Below, piece after piece: positions 9,365 to 17,693 of a stretch of 64,000 nt of DNA. Below the pieces are notes generated by a model, which ran no database searches, was not told the DNA's origin, and saw nothing but the letters and a program-made list of their open reading frames with translations. How positions within the stretch are numbered: the stretch's first letter is position 1; every line of letters begins with the position of its first letter. The DNA is from Verrucomicrobia bacterium S94. Its GTDB lineage: Bacteria > Verrucomicrobiota > Kiritimatiellia > Kiritimatiellales > Pontiellaceae. A program made the translations under genes and the position numbers. The stretch spans positions 1-64,000 of the forward strand of contig CP036201.1 of the NCBI GenBank assembly GCA_004299845.1. Direction: 5' to 3'.

Positions 9365-9955
9365 ATGCCTAATTTGAAAAATGGCGAACCGATCTCTCAA
9401 GAACAGCTTGAGAGAGAAATCAACAACGTTCCTCTCATAAATCAGATCAATCAAATTACGCATTGGCACAATTTCACGGTTAAAACATATGGGGCTTACC
9501 TTGAAAATCTAAAGGATTCAATGGCCGAAGAGCATAGAGATGTAAAAGCACTTTGCGATGACTTTATGGAACAGAGGACAAGAAACTTTTGTTTGATCAT
9601 GCATATGAGCAATTTTGAGGAGATTAGCTATTTAATCTGTAAATCGGAGAGTGTTCAGATAAAACAAACGGTCAACTCAATTAGTCGTTTTTCCGAAGGA
9701 TGGAAAAAGCGAACAGGAAAAAATGATTTGGGACTTAAAGCGTGGAGCATTCTAACTGACGCTGAAAAAGTTAGAAATTGTATCCTTCACGCTTGCGCTC
9801 GTGTTGAACTAGTGAAAAAGAAAGACAAGCCTGCCCTCAAGGATATTATTAGAAGAGAGAGTTTGTCAGTAAACTCGGGGCGAGTAGAAGTTACAATTGA
9901 TTATTTGAATAAGATCAAGGATTCGATCTTTGAATTACTTTACACTTTTGAATAA
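9365..9955 (+). CDS. Hypothetical protein with HEPN-type RNxxxH motif
   Basis: A 196-residue soluble, mostly helical protein. The sequence RNCILH (R137 to H142) fits the RNxxxH ribonuclease signature of HEPN domains, with the preceding helix DAEKVRN in the expected place. A full HEPN fold is not proven from this motif alone. HEPN proteins are common in toxin-antitoxin and phage-defence systems, but no MNT or other antitoxin partner lies next to it. It starts 16 bases after the conserved outer end of IS110 copy A and runs into the truncated copy B. Base use is clearly AT-richer than the flanking polysaccharide genes, which suggests transfer. Confidence 0.6.
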   Translation: MPNLKNGEPISQEQLEREINNVPLINQINQITHWHNFTVKTYGAYLENLKDSMAEEHRDVKALCDDFMEQRTRNFCLIMHMSNFEEISYLICKSESVQIKQTVNSISRFSEGWKKRTGKNDLGLKAWSILTDAEKVRNCILHACARVELVKKKDKPALKDIIRRESLSVNSGRVEVTIDYLNKIKDSIFELLYTFE

Positions 9956-10710
9956 TTTACCAATCCGCAGGTGGACCCTGCCGTGAAAACGCCGGTCGAT
10001 TCGGTCGTCTTGAATCCCCGGAAGCCCATCAACGCCTCAACGAACGGACGGCGGCTCCAGGTCTGCAGCAGCAGTTCCATCTGATGATCAATCCGTCCGA
10101 CCTGCGCCGTAGCGGCATCGATTCGAAGCAGATATTCCTCCATTACCATTTTCTGCGCACGTTCCGGCATCACCAGTTCGCGCAGGTAACGCATGTGCGC
10201 CTCGGTCCAGCCGGCTTTCCCGGTATAGCGGTATCCATTGCGCAGCAGAAAACCCGAGAGCTGCTGCTTCCCGCGTTTCACCTCATTCACCGCATCGGTG
10301 CGGCCGCGGCAGACATCGCGGATCACCTCGTCCTCCACATTCGGGATATGAACGGAAATCAGTTCACCGGCCCGATGCAGCCGCGCGAGTTTACATGCAT
10401 CCAGCCGGTCGGTTTTAACTTTATCTCCGGCGCGTTCCGGAATTTTCGACGGAGCAATCACCTGGCAGTCAAATCCGAGTTTAATCAGGCGCCGCGCAAA
10501 TACAAATCCCGTCGGCCCGGCCTCATAGCAGAGGTGCAGTTTTTCCTTCGTCAGGTTGTTATTTTTCATGTACCTCCGAATGAAGGTCAGTGTCCGGTTC
10601 ATATCAGCCGAACATTTTCCGATGAGCTCTCCCCTGCAACGCCCGTCAAAGGCTGAACCGAATACATTTTCATCTTTGTGAACATCAATTCCTACGTATA
10701 CTTCTTTCAT
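9940..10710 (-). pseudogene. IS110-family transposase, 3' truncated
   Basis: The start at 10710 is set by AAAGGAG six bases upstream and agrees with copy A; an upstream in-frame ATG at 10743 lacks support. The DEDD RuvC-like domain is intact: YVGIDVHKDENVF, YEAGPTGFVFARR, KTDRLDACKLARL. The frame reaches ALMGFRGFKTT, the first residues of the Transposase_20 (serine) domain, then leaves homology and ends at 9940, overlapping the HEPN gene tail. The C-terminal catalytic serine is therefore lost and the element cannot move by itself. Confidence 0.85.
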
Positions 10711-10856
10711 GGCGTGCTCCTTTGGTTTGAATGCTTCGTTCATTCAATGTTGGATAGGCTCCGGCTCGCCGGAGCAGCCCGCGGAACCCCCGAGGGCACG
10801 CCTCTTAATTTAAAGGAAAAATGACCGAGGCGCCATCAACTTCAGGCATAAGGTCT
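10711..10856 (-). ncRNA. Structured leader of IS110 copy B, bridge-RNA-like
   Basis: Homologous to the leaders of copies A and C. It contains a perfect hairpin CTCCGGC-TC-GCCGGAG (10759-10774) in the same place as the CTCCGG/CCGGAG stem of copy A, but with a 25-base shorter loop. A second GC-rich pairing (gcagccc/gggcacgc region, about 10774-10801) follows. The outer end reads ggcataaggtct. Confidence 0.5.
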
Positions 10857-10872
10857 GCTAAAGGAAAGAATA

Positions 10873-11268
10873 GTGCGACTTACACTTCTACTATCAACTA
10901 TTATTATGATGAGCATCCTGTGTTCAGGATGTCAGACGACATCTTTCGCGGAAACCGATGATCCACCTTCAATAGAAAAACCAACGGAGCTGGATCAGGT
11001 TGGCACACAACCCAAAGCACTTTATCTTCCATTTCCTAAATATCCAGAGAATCTGAAAGATCAAAAAATTCAGTGCACGGCATATGTAAGTTTTGAACTG
11101 AATTCTGAGGGAATTCCTGAAAATATCGAAGTGGAGAACAAAGTTCATCCGGGCTTTGCTCAAGCGGCAATAGACGCAGTAACGAAATGGAGATTCGAAC
11201 CATCAAAAGTTAATGGAGTTCCCTTAGAGTCCATCTCAATGAGAGTTCCAATTACATTTGTCCCGTAA
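10873..11268 (+). CDS. TonB C-terminal-domain lipoprotein
   Basis: A 131-residue exported protein starting with GTG at 10873 (AAAGGAAAG just upstream). The signal peptide is followed by a weak lipobox (LCSGC, C20). The TonB_C domain fills residues about 50-131: PKYPENLKDQ, GIPENIEV, then AAIDAVTKWRFEPSKVNGVP, the classic TonB signature. Unlike a true TonB it has no long Pro/Lys spacer and no ExbB/ExbD neighbours, so it is more likely one of the short TonB_C-like lipoproteins. It starts 16 bases beyond the outer end of IS110 copy B and is AT-rich like the other cargo genes. Confidence 0.8.
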   Translation: MRLTLLLSTIIMMSILCSGCQTTSFAETDDPPSIEKPTELDQVGTQPKALYLPFPKYPENLKDQKIQCTAYVSFELNSEGIPENIEVENKVHPGFAQAAIDAVTKWRFEPSKVNGVPLESISMRVPITFVP

Positions 11269-11301
11269 AAAGATGCGAACCGGTCATCTGAGGTTGTCTG
11301 G

Positions 11302-11465
11302 GTAAGTGTCAGTCCTGTTATTTCGTTATCAGCCCAAAGCAGGCGATCGAGGGTGCGGCACTGAATGGCCTCCGAAATGGGGTTGGGCTGAATAGTTTCG
11401 GCGGCGGCGAGGTTGGGGACGTGGCCTACATTTTCCAGAGGTTGAAAAGTTCCAATGACTGGAGG
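11302..11465. repeat. Intergenic repeat copy 1 (two conserved blocks)
   Basis: Two blocks are shared with 13770-13926. One runs from gtaagtgtcagtcct through gcgatcgagggtgcgg to gaatggcctccg. The other runs from ggggacgtggcctac to gttccaatgactgga. The roughly 40 bases between them differ. Both copies follow a cargo gene. A 145-residue reading frame across it has no protein-like features. Confidence 0.7.
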
Positions 11466-11524
11466 GTCGACGATCTCGGCGACCGGGCGGCGGGTTCGGC
11501 GAACCAGCCCTACCCATGAACCGC

Positions 11525-11560
11525 CTGTCTTTCCTTTCCGTGTATTTCGTGGTTCATAAT
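11525..11560. repeat. Short dispersed motif aaccacgaaatacacgg (reverse orientation)
   Basis: The text ccgtgtatttcgtggtt abuts the truncated 3' end of IS110 copy C. It resembles a short intergenic motif widespread in Verrucomicrobia- and Planctomycetes-type genomes, and is similar in style to the arms at 7091-7157. It may mark a recombination junction. Confidence 0.4.
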
Positions 11561-11993
11561 TTTCTCGTCCGCGCAAGTCCCTGCGCGGCATCGGCACGGC
11601 CCCGGCAAATATCGAGAATCACCTCGTCGTCGAGATCGGGAATATGCACCGGGGTAAGGTGTCCGAACCGCAGAAACTCCGCCAGCTTATGCGCATCGCG
11701 CCGGTCGGTTTTCTTTTTGTCTCCGGACTTTGCGGGAATCAATGAAGGAGCAACAACGACCCATTCAAAGCCGAGCTCGCCAGCACGAATCCGGTCGGCC
11801 CGGCCTCATAGCAGATAATAACCTCTTCCTTTTTCAGATCGTACTTCTTGAGGATTTCCCGGACCGTCTCCGCTGTTCGGTTCAGATCGGCTGACACTTT
11901 TCCATACAGCGCCGCCGGCTTCATATCATTAAAAGCCAATCCGATTACGTTTGATACTTTATAAGCATCGATACCTATGCTTAATTATTTCAT
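11554..11993 (-). pseudogene. IS110-family transposase remnant, nonsense, frameshift and 3' truncation
   Basis: The ATG at 11993 is followed by AAA and then a TAA stop at codon 3. Homology continues as SIGIDAYKVSNVIGLAF, YEAGPTGFVLA, then shifts frame near 11780 to VAPSLIPAKSGDKKKTDRRDAHKLAEF and VILDICRGRADAAQ before ending at 11554. It is more diverged than copies A and B and is dead by three independent lesions. Confidence 0.85.
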
Positions 11994-12130
11994 GGCGATT
12001 CCTTTTGTGGGTTATTGGTTAACTATTGGATTGGTTCTCGGGCGGAGAACCACCCCTGGTACATCCAGGGGACGCCGCTTAATTTAATGGAAAGAGGACC
12101 GCGACTGAATCAACTTCAGCCATAAGGTCT
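11994..12130 (-). ncRNA. Structured leader of IS110 copy C, bridge-RNA-like
   Basis: Two perfect 7-bp hairpins in tandem: GGTTCTC-N5-GAGAACC (12033-12051) and CCCCTGG-TACAT-CCAGGGG (12053-12071). The stems occupy the same places as in copies A and B but have different bases, while the flanks (gcttaatttaa, caacttcag, cataaggtct) are conserved. That is the pattern expected of a structured RNA. Confidence 0.55.
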
Positions 12131-12147
12131 GGTCACAGAAAGATCAT

Positions 12148-13689
12148 ATGAAAAATAAAACCTTACGCCATGTAGAAGACCATTGCGCAGGCAGAGCTGA
12201 ATCAGAATAATCCTTTCTGGTAGATGCCTTCATTCTAGACAAAGATTTTGAAGAGACACTTCACGCACCATTCCATTCTCCAGTCCTGTTGCTAGGTCGA
12301 AAGGGAACAGGAAAAACTGCCTTATTAAAGTACATCGAACTCCGATCAGATTACAGTGGAATAAAATGCCTATACCTTAAACCTGATGACATTCCCCTTT
12401 TAGAGGGGATTTCTTCTGCAGAGGAAACTGCCACAATCAAAAGGAAGGCACATCATGCTTTGGTCTCGGCAGTCTCGGCAAAAATAGGAGCCGAACTAAA
12501 AGGTCTATTGGGGAAAAAAGATAAAAGATTATTTGATAAAGCAATACGTGAAGATTTCAGATCTCCTGACGCCGTTCAGGCATGCTTACGCGGATTATCA
12601 AATTTTGGATCAGCAACAACAGACATCAAATTCGAAAAACTAGTACCCAAAGCACAAGATTCAAGAGCCCAATCTCTAACAGAATCTTTAAAAGCCAACT
12701 TCAAAAAATCTGGAAAGGTTTTCTTCCTGCTACTTGATGATGTTGACCAGGTTGCGTCATTAGAAAACCAACAGCATATCAACAGAATTTGGGGGTTTAT
12801 TCTAGCGGCTCAAAAACTGACCGAAGAACTCCCTAATTTTAAAACGATCATCTGTTTGCGGACAGAAATATGGTCTCTTCTGGAAAGAGATAGATATGGG
12901 CAACGAGATCAAGTCGACCATGTGAGAAGATTGATACGGCGTTTAGATCCGTCTGATGGCGAGATAAAGGATATTCTTCAACAGAGATTATATGTTGTCC
13001 GAAATAAAGAGAATCTCCCAACCAACTCCCGGATCATGGAGCTTTTCTTTAAAGAGAGGTCAGTTATCCTGCCCACAACAGACGATAGCACCAGGGACTG
13101 GCTAGACTTTATCGTAAAAAGCTCACGAGGAAGACCACGAGATGCCCTTCAGTTTCTTGGACTTCTGGCAAAAAAATCACGAGAATCTGGTTATGATAAA
13201 ATAACAACAACCATCGTTGATTCTGCCGCTGAACAGTACTCGAAAGAGCGTCTCGACGATTTGGTTAGAGAATACGCAAAAGATTGTTCCTCCGTTCGCG
13301 AGATTGTGAATTCATTTTCATGCCTAGACTTCCAGCTATCAACAGATCAAATGAGGGAACACCTAATCTCGATACCATCAAGGTTTGGTTTTTCTATTCG
13401 CGGCCGGACTATACACAGAGAAAATCTCTCAGACATTTTCCTTCTATGGCGCTTTTTGCATGAAATCGGTGTTTGGAATCCATGTATTCCTGACAATCGT
13501 GAAGATAGAAATTTTAGACATATGTTATTTGATGACCATCCTAATTTCATTGAGGAATCAAATTGGAGCAATATGCAAAAAACAATGTGGGAACTTCATC
13601 CTGCATATAGATCGTACCTTCTTGAGCAAAGAAAAAATGACGATGCGAGGCAGGGCATTTCTTTGCGCTCATTCTTTGGGAAAAAATAA
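12148..13689 (+). pseudogene. P-loop ATPase (Sll1717-like) with in-frame stop at codon 21
   Basis: A STAND/AAA-like ATPase of unknown role. From the ATG at 12148 the frame reads 20 codons to a TAA (12208-12210). It then continues in the same frame as SFLVDAFILDKDFEE to the Walker A GRKGTGKT (residues 50-57), Walker B FLLLDDVDQ (D197, D198) and a C-terminal helical region, stopping at 13689. A TTG at 12289 could start a 466-residue product, but that would delete most of the first strand of the P-loop fold. The gene is therefore probably broken, or the stop is an error. It is the third cargo gene, 17 bases beyond the outer end of IS110 copy C, and is AT-rich. Confidence 0.75.
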
Positions 13690-13769
13690 AACGGCCAACC
13701 AGCTATCTGAGGATGTCCGTCAACCATAAAGAAGCCTGCTAGGGGTTGATAAATTTAAAACTTTCCGGA

Positions 13770-13926
13770 GTAAGTGTCAGTCCTATTATTTCGTTATCAG
13801 CCCCAAAGCTGGCGATCGAGGGTGCGGTACTGAATGGCCTCCGGAGTGGTGCGTCCGCTCTGCCACCCGCCACGTCGGGGACGTGGCCTACATTTTCCAG
13901 AGGTTGAAAAGTTCTAATGACTGGAA
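13770..13926. repeat. Intergenic repeat copy 2 (two conserved blocks)
   Basis: Partner of 11302-11465. This copy keeps a perfect hairpin GCCACGTC-GGG-GACGTGGC (13869-13887) at the front of the second block, which copy 1 has lost on one side. It follows the ATPase cargo gene. Confidence 0.7.
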
Positions 13927-14133
13927 GTCGAAGGTCTCGCAAGCTCAACCGTTCCAGCCCTGCGAGCCTTAACTTAGTGGACTTTTCCCATCCAAGGTTG
14001 TCCATCAACGTAAACGGTGACACGGCCTTTCCTGTTGCTCATTGCTTTGTGTTCACAAAGTCGGTCCGTTCAGCTTAATAACGTCAGGGTGTTTATGCCT
14101 GATTCCGGTTAACCCCGGAGTCGTGTTTTTGAA
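13927..14133. other. Intergenic, no recognisable feature
   Basis: Between the second repeat and the stop of the GH16 gene I see no gene, hairpin with T-tract, or IS end. A 94-residue antisense frame here has no protein-like features. Confidence 0.5.
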
Positions 14134-15270
14134 TCAGTTTACCCAGCTGCGGACGTAGTCGACTTCCATGTGGGTGGGGAAGCCGTCGCGGGTGGCGTTT
14201 TCGGGGACGGGAACGCGGCCGTCTTCGCCGGCCCAGTCGATGAGCGGCGGGCGGAGTTCCATGGTGAAGGTCAGGGTCATGGGCAGGTGCCAGTTGTGGT
14301 TGGGCGATTCCGCGACTTTGATGCCGTCGATATACCAGGTGATTTTTTCCGGGGTGTTTTCGCAGGCATAGACGTGGAAGTCGTCGCGCGGATCCCAGGG
14401 GGCATCCCAGACATTGCGGCAGACTTCCGGCCAATGCTGGGGGCGCCGCCAGGTTTCCTTGCCGTCGATGATCTCGCGGGTGTGGAGGTTGCAGTCCATG
14501 TGAGAGGGACCGGTTTTTTCGCGTTTCACGGGGTCGAATCCGCCCTGCAGCATTTCGATGATATCGATTTCGGAGTAGGTGATGTGCGGGTAGTCGGGAT
14601 TTTTTTCGCGGCCGTTGCTGTAGAGCCAGAAGGCCGGGCAGAGGCCGGGGAAGCGGGAGCAGCCTTTGATGCTGGCTTCGAAATAGCCGTAGGTTGTTTT
14701 TTCATAGGACTGGGCAATGCCGCAGGTGTAGAAATATTCGTTTCCGCGGCGGTCGCGGTGCGGATCCCACTTGGCCTGAATGAAAAGCCGGCCTTTGGTC
14801 TGCCAGACGTTTTCAGAGCGCCAGGCTCGTTCGCCCCAGGGGCGCAGGTTGCGGTTCCATTTTTTTTCGTCGAGCGTCCGGGCGTTAAATTCATCGGAAA
14901 AGGTTTCGTTCAGTTTCCAGCTGTCGGAGGCCGGATCGGGGTCGACGAGAAGCGGTTTCCCTTTGCAGGCGGTTTTTGCAATATCGACGACGAGTTTCAG
15001 TTCATCGGCATTGAGGGTTTCCATAAATGCATCGGCCCACTGATCGAGCAGGAGGTTGGAGCTTTCGGACAGTCTGGTGCGCTCAAAACGGACGGGTTTT
15101 CTGAAGCCGTGCTGAAGATAGGCCCAGTGGTTTCCGACGTAGAGAATCCTGGCTTCGATGGTGCGGCCCGAAAGGTTTTCCAGTGTGTGGAAATGATCCT
15201 TCCCCTTGAGTTCTAGACCAAATGTCCAATGGCACAGCAGGGTCGCTAAAAGTATACAGATCGGTTTCAT
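14134..15270 (-). CDS. Secreted GH16 kappa-carrageenase-like enzyme with N-terminal SHD1-like domain
   Basis: 378 residues. A signal peptide (about 1-18) is followed by an SLA1-homology-1-like domain (about 24-82: LSGRTIEARILYVGNHWAYL to FERTRLSESS). The GH16 domain (about 118-378) has TCGIAQSYEKTTYGYFEASI, PGLCPAFWLYS, the catalytic YSEIDIIEM (E234, D236, E239), DPRDDFHVY, ITWYIDGIKV and a C-terminal PTHMEVDYVRSWV. The last motifs and the GFPT-MEVDYVR ending match kappa-carrageenases and furcellaranases (GH16 subfamily 17 by memory), so the substrate is likely a sulfated carrageenan or related galactan. It is divergent from the GH50 operon and shares its control region. Confidence 0.88.
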   Translation of the reverse strand: MKPICILLATLLCHWTFGLELKGKDHFHTLENLSGRTIEARILYVGNHWAYLQHGFRKPVRFERTRLSESSNLLLDQWADAFMETLNADELKLVVDIAKTACKGKPLLVDPDPASDSWKLNETFSDEFNARTLDEKKWNRNLRPWGERAWRSENVWQTKGRLFIQAKWDPHRDRRGNEYFYTCGIAQSYEKTTYGYFEASIKGCSRFPGLCPAFWLYSNGREKNPDYPHITYSEIDIIEMLQGGFDPVKREKTGPSHMDCNLHTREIIDGKETWRRPQHWPEVCRNVWDAPWDPRDDFHVYACENTPEKITWYIDGIKVAESPNHNWHLPMTLTFTMELRPPLIDWAGEDGRVPVPENATRDGFPTHMEVDYVRSWVN

Positions 15271-15350
15271 GAATATCCTGTTTTTGGAGTCAACGCGGTA
15301 ATATATGAGGGAAAATGTTTAAACGCAACCTGCCCATATGTGCGATGGAA

Positions 15351-15375
15351 CTACTGTCCTATAGATCAACAGTAG
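15351..15375. promoter_or_regulatory. Inverted repeat in the GH16/GH50 divergent promoter region
   Basis: CTACTGT (15351-15357) and ACAGTAG (15369-15375) form perfect arms around CCTATAGATCA. The inner CTGTCCTATAG also occurs at 61695 as the palindrome CTGTCCTATAGGACAG. It is placed to control both divergent units. Confidence 0.45.
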
Positions 15376-15428
15376 AGACGTTGGTTAGGCGCTATCCTCG
15401 GGATAGATCTGAAAATGGGAGAAACAGA

Positions 15429-17693
15429 ATGAAACGTTTGATTTTAGGAGTTGCTGCAGCCTGTGTTTTACAGGCGGTGTCCGCTGAAGACGGCCTGGTG
15501 TTATACCGCTTCAATTCTGCGGAAATTCCGGAGGAGGCTGAGGCGGTGGAGGCGGAACTGGCTGTTAAATCCGGTGTGCTTGAAGTGAAGTTCAGGCCGG
15601 AGGAGAAGCGTTCCGGTTTTATGCTTACGCCTGCAGAACCGTGGGATTGTGCGGAACTGGGGCAATACCGTCTTTCCGTAAACATTACAAATCCGGGGGA
15701 GGTCTCCACCTTTCTGCTTTGTACTGTAAAATCCGGATCAGGCGGTGAACAGCGACGATGTGTCAATATTCCGGCGGGCAGTTCCGGTACGTATTACTTT
15801 GAGCTGGAGGGTGACGGTCTGGGAACGGATAAAGGGCTGCGCGACGATCCGCCATCGCTCATCGGCTGCGGAACGAAAATGATTATCAAGGGTGGAAAGT
15901 GGGAGGTGGACTACAGCAAAGTCAGGTCGGTTTTTTTCTATACGGAAAGACTGCTGCATCCGCATACGCTGATTTTTGATGATATTCAGATTCTGAAAAA
16001 TCCGCCAATTGATCCGGATTATATGATCGGGCTTGTGGACCGTTTCGGGCAGGCGGCAAAAATCGAGTATTCCGGAAAAATACATTCGGAAGAGGAACTC
16101 CGGCAGGTGGCGCTTGATGAGTTGCGTGCATTGGCGGTTTCCCGGCCCATGCCCGACCGCAGTACATTCGGCGGCTGGAAAGAGGGCCCCCGGCTGGAGG
16201 CAACCGGGTATTTCCGTACGGAGAAAATCGGAGGGAAGTGGGCGCTTGTCGATCCGGAAGGATATCTTTTTTTCTCCAGCGGAATTGCCAATATCCGCAT
16301 GGCGAATACCTCGACGATTACCGGCATTGATTTTAAAGACGATGCCATTCGCTATGTAGATCCCGAGGATGTGACCCCTGAGGATTCGCTGGGCATTGTT
16401 CCTCCTTCAGATGAAATCCGTAAAACCCGCTATGTCTCTTCCGAGCTGCGTCACCGTATGTTCCAGTGGCTGCCCGATTATGCTGATCCGCTGGCCAAAT
16501 ATTACGGGTACCGTCGTTCCGCCCATAAAGGGCCCGTACCGCACGGCGAGGTATTCAGTTTTTATCTCGCCAATCTGGAGCGGCGTTATGGTGAACCGCG
16601 ACCGGGTTTTGCGGTGTCGAAGTGGCGTGATGTGACCATTGACCGCATGATCGACTGGGGGTTTACCTCTACCGGGAACTGGGTTGATCCGGAATTTTAT
16701 CAGAACAACCGTTTCCCGTATTTTGCCAACGGCTGGATTATCGGCGATTTCAAGACGGTCAGCTCCGGACACGATCATTGGCGGCCGCTGCCCGACCCGT
16801 TTGATCCGGAGTTTGAGCGCCGGGCAGAACTGACGCTGAAGGTGGTGGCTGACGAAGTGCTGGGAAGTCCGTGGTGCGTCGGTGTTTTTGTGGATAATGA
16901 GATGAGCTGGGGTTCGATGGAATCCACGGCGAAGCGCTACGGCGTGGTGCTGCATGCTTTGAATCGGCCGGTTTCGGATTGTCCGACCAAAGCGGAGTTT
17001 ATGCAGATACTCCGCGGAAAATACCGGTCCATCGGAAAATTGAATGATGCGTGGGGTACGGATCTTACGGGATGGAATATGCTGGAAACGGGGATCGATT
17101 TTTATGATGCGGATTTCAGTGATGCGATGCTGGAAGATTTCTCGGTTTTGTCGGAGGCCTATGCTTCGCAGTATTTCAAGGTAGTGCACGATGCCTTGGC
17201 CGATGTACTGCCGAACCATCTGTATATGGGGTGCCGCCTGACGTCGTGGGGAATGACCACCGAGGTGTGGAAGGCTGCGCGGAAATACTGCGATGTCATG
17301 AGCTTTAATTCCTATACAGTGGGCATCGGGAAAAAATACTGGAAGTTTCTGGAGGAGGTTGACCGGCCGACGGTCATTGGAGAATTCCATATGGGAGCAG
17401 GCGATTCCGGATTTTTCAATCCGGGGCTTATTCATGCAGCTGATCAGCAGGACCGGGGCCGCATGTGGAAGGCCTATATGGAGTCTGTGCGGGACAATCC
17501 CTATTTTGTCGGCGCCCACTGGTTTCAGTATATTGACTCGCCGATCACCGGCCGCGCCCACGACGGCGAAAACTATAATATCGGTTTTGTGAGCGTGACT
17601 GATATTCCGTATCCGCATTTGGTTAAGGCGGCGAAGGAGTTCCACTGTACACTTTATGAAACGCGTTACGGCGATGTGAAGGAGGCGAAATGA
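15429..17693 (+). CDS. Secreted GH50 beta-agarase
   Basis: Exo- or endo-acting beta-agarase releasing neoagaro-oligosaccharides, 754 residues from the chosen start. The reading frame is open from 15315, but gggagaaacag before the ATG at 15429 and the signal peptide MKRLILGVAAACVLQAVSA support the later start. An N-terminal CBM-like sandwich (about 25-230) precedes the TIM-barrel. Acid/base is E491 in VDNEMSWG and nucleophile E652 in IGEFHMGA. The stretch YFVGAHWFQYIDSPITGR followed by DGENYNIGFVSVTD is characteristic of GH50. The stop overlaps the SDR start (ATGA), so this is the first gene of a coupled operon. Confidence 0.93.
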   Translation: MKRLILGVAAACVLQAVSAEDGLVLYRFNSAEIPEEAEAVEAELAVKSGVLEVKFRPEEKRSGFMLTPAEPWDCAELGQYRLSVNITNPGEVSTFLLCTVKSGSGGEQRRCVNIPAGSSGTYYFELEGDGLGTDKGLRDDPPSLIGCGTKMIIKGGKWEVDYSKVRSVFFYTERLLHPHTLIFDDIQILKNPPIDPDYMIGLVDRFGQAAKIEYSGKIHSEEELRQVALDELRALAVSRPMPDRSTFGGWKEGPRLEATGYFRTEKIGGKWALVDPEGYLFFSSGIANIRMANTSTITGIDFKDDAIRYVDPEDVTPEDSLGIVPPSDEIRKTRYVSSELRHRMFQWLPDYADPLAKYYGYRRSAHKGPVPHGEVFSFYLANLERRYGEPRPGFAVSKWRDVTIDRMIDWGFTSTGNWVDPEFYQNNRFPYFANGWIIGDFKTVSSGHDHWRPLPDPFDPEFERRAELTLKVVADEVLGSPWCVGVFVDNEMSWGSMESTAKRYGVVLHALNRPVSDCPTKAEFMQILRGKYRSIGKLNDAWGTDLTGWNMLETGIDFYDADFSDAMLEDFSVLSEAYASQYFKVVHDALADVLPNHLYMGCRLTSWGMTTEVWKAARKYCDVMSFNSYTVGIGKKYWKFLEEVDRPTVIGEFHMGAGDSGFFNPGLIHAADQQDRGRMWKAYMESVRDNPYFVGAHWFQYIDSPITGRAHDGENYNIGFVSVTDIPYPHLVKAAKEFHCTLYETRYGDVKEAK

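Noticed and set aside
9365-9955. HEPN/MNT toxin-antitoxin pair
   Set aside because: No nucleotidyltransferase-like gene is adjacent on either side.
11160-11597. A 145-residue minus-strand reading frame, and a 94-residue one at 13739-14023
   Set aside because: Both are translations of the two-block intergenic repeat (shared peptide TFQPLENVGHVP) and lack protein-like composition.
12289-13689. Intact 466-residue ATPase starting at TTG
   Set aside because: This start would cut into the strand before Walker A, and family-like sequence continues upstream in the same frame to the stop at 12208.
8928-13926. Chromosomal integron with attC sites
   Set aside because: The cassette-like order is suggestive but I found no GTTRRRY/RYYYAAC core pair at the gene ends and no integrase in the window. 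Kept only as a hypothesis for the array.
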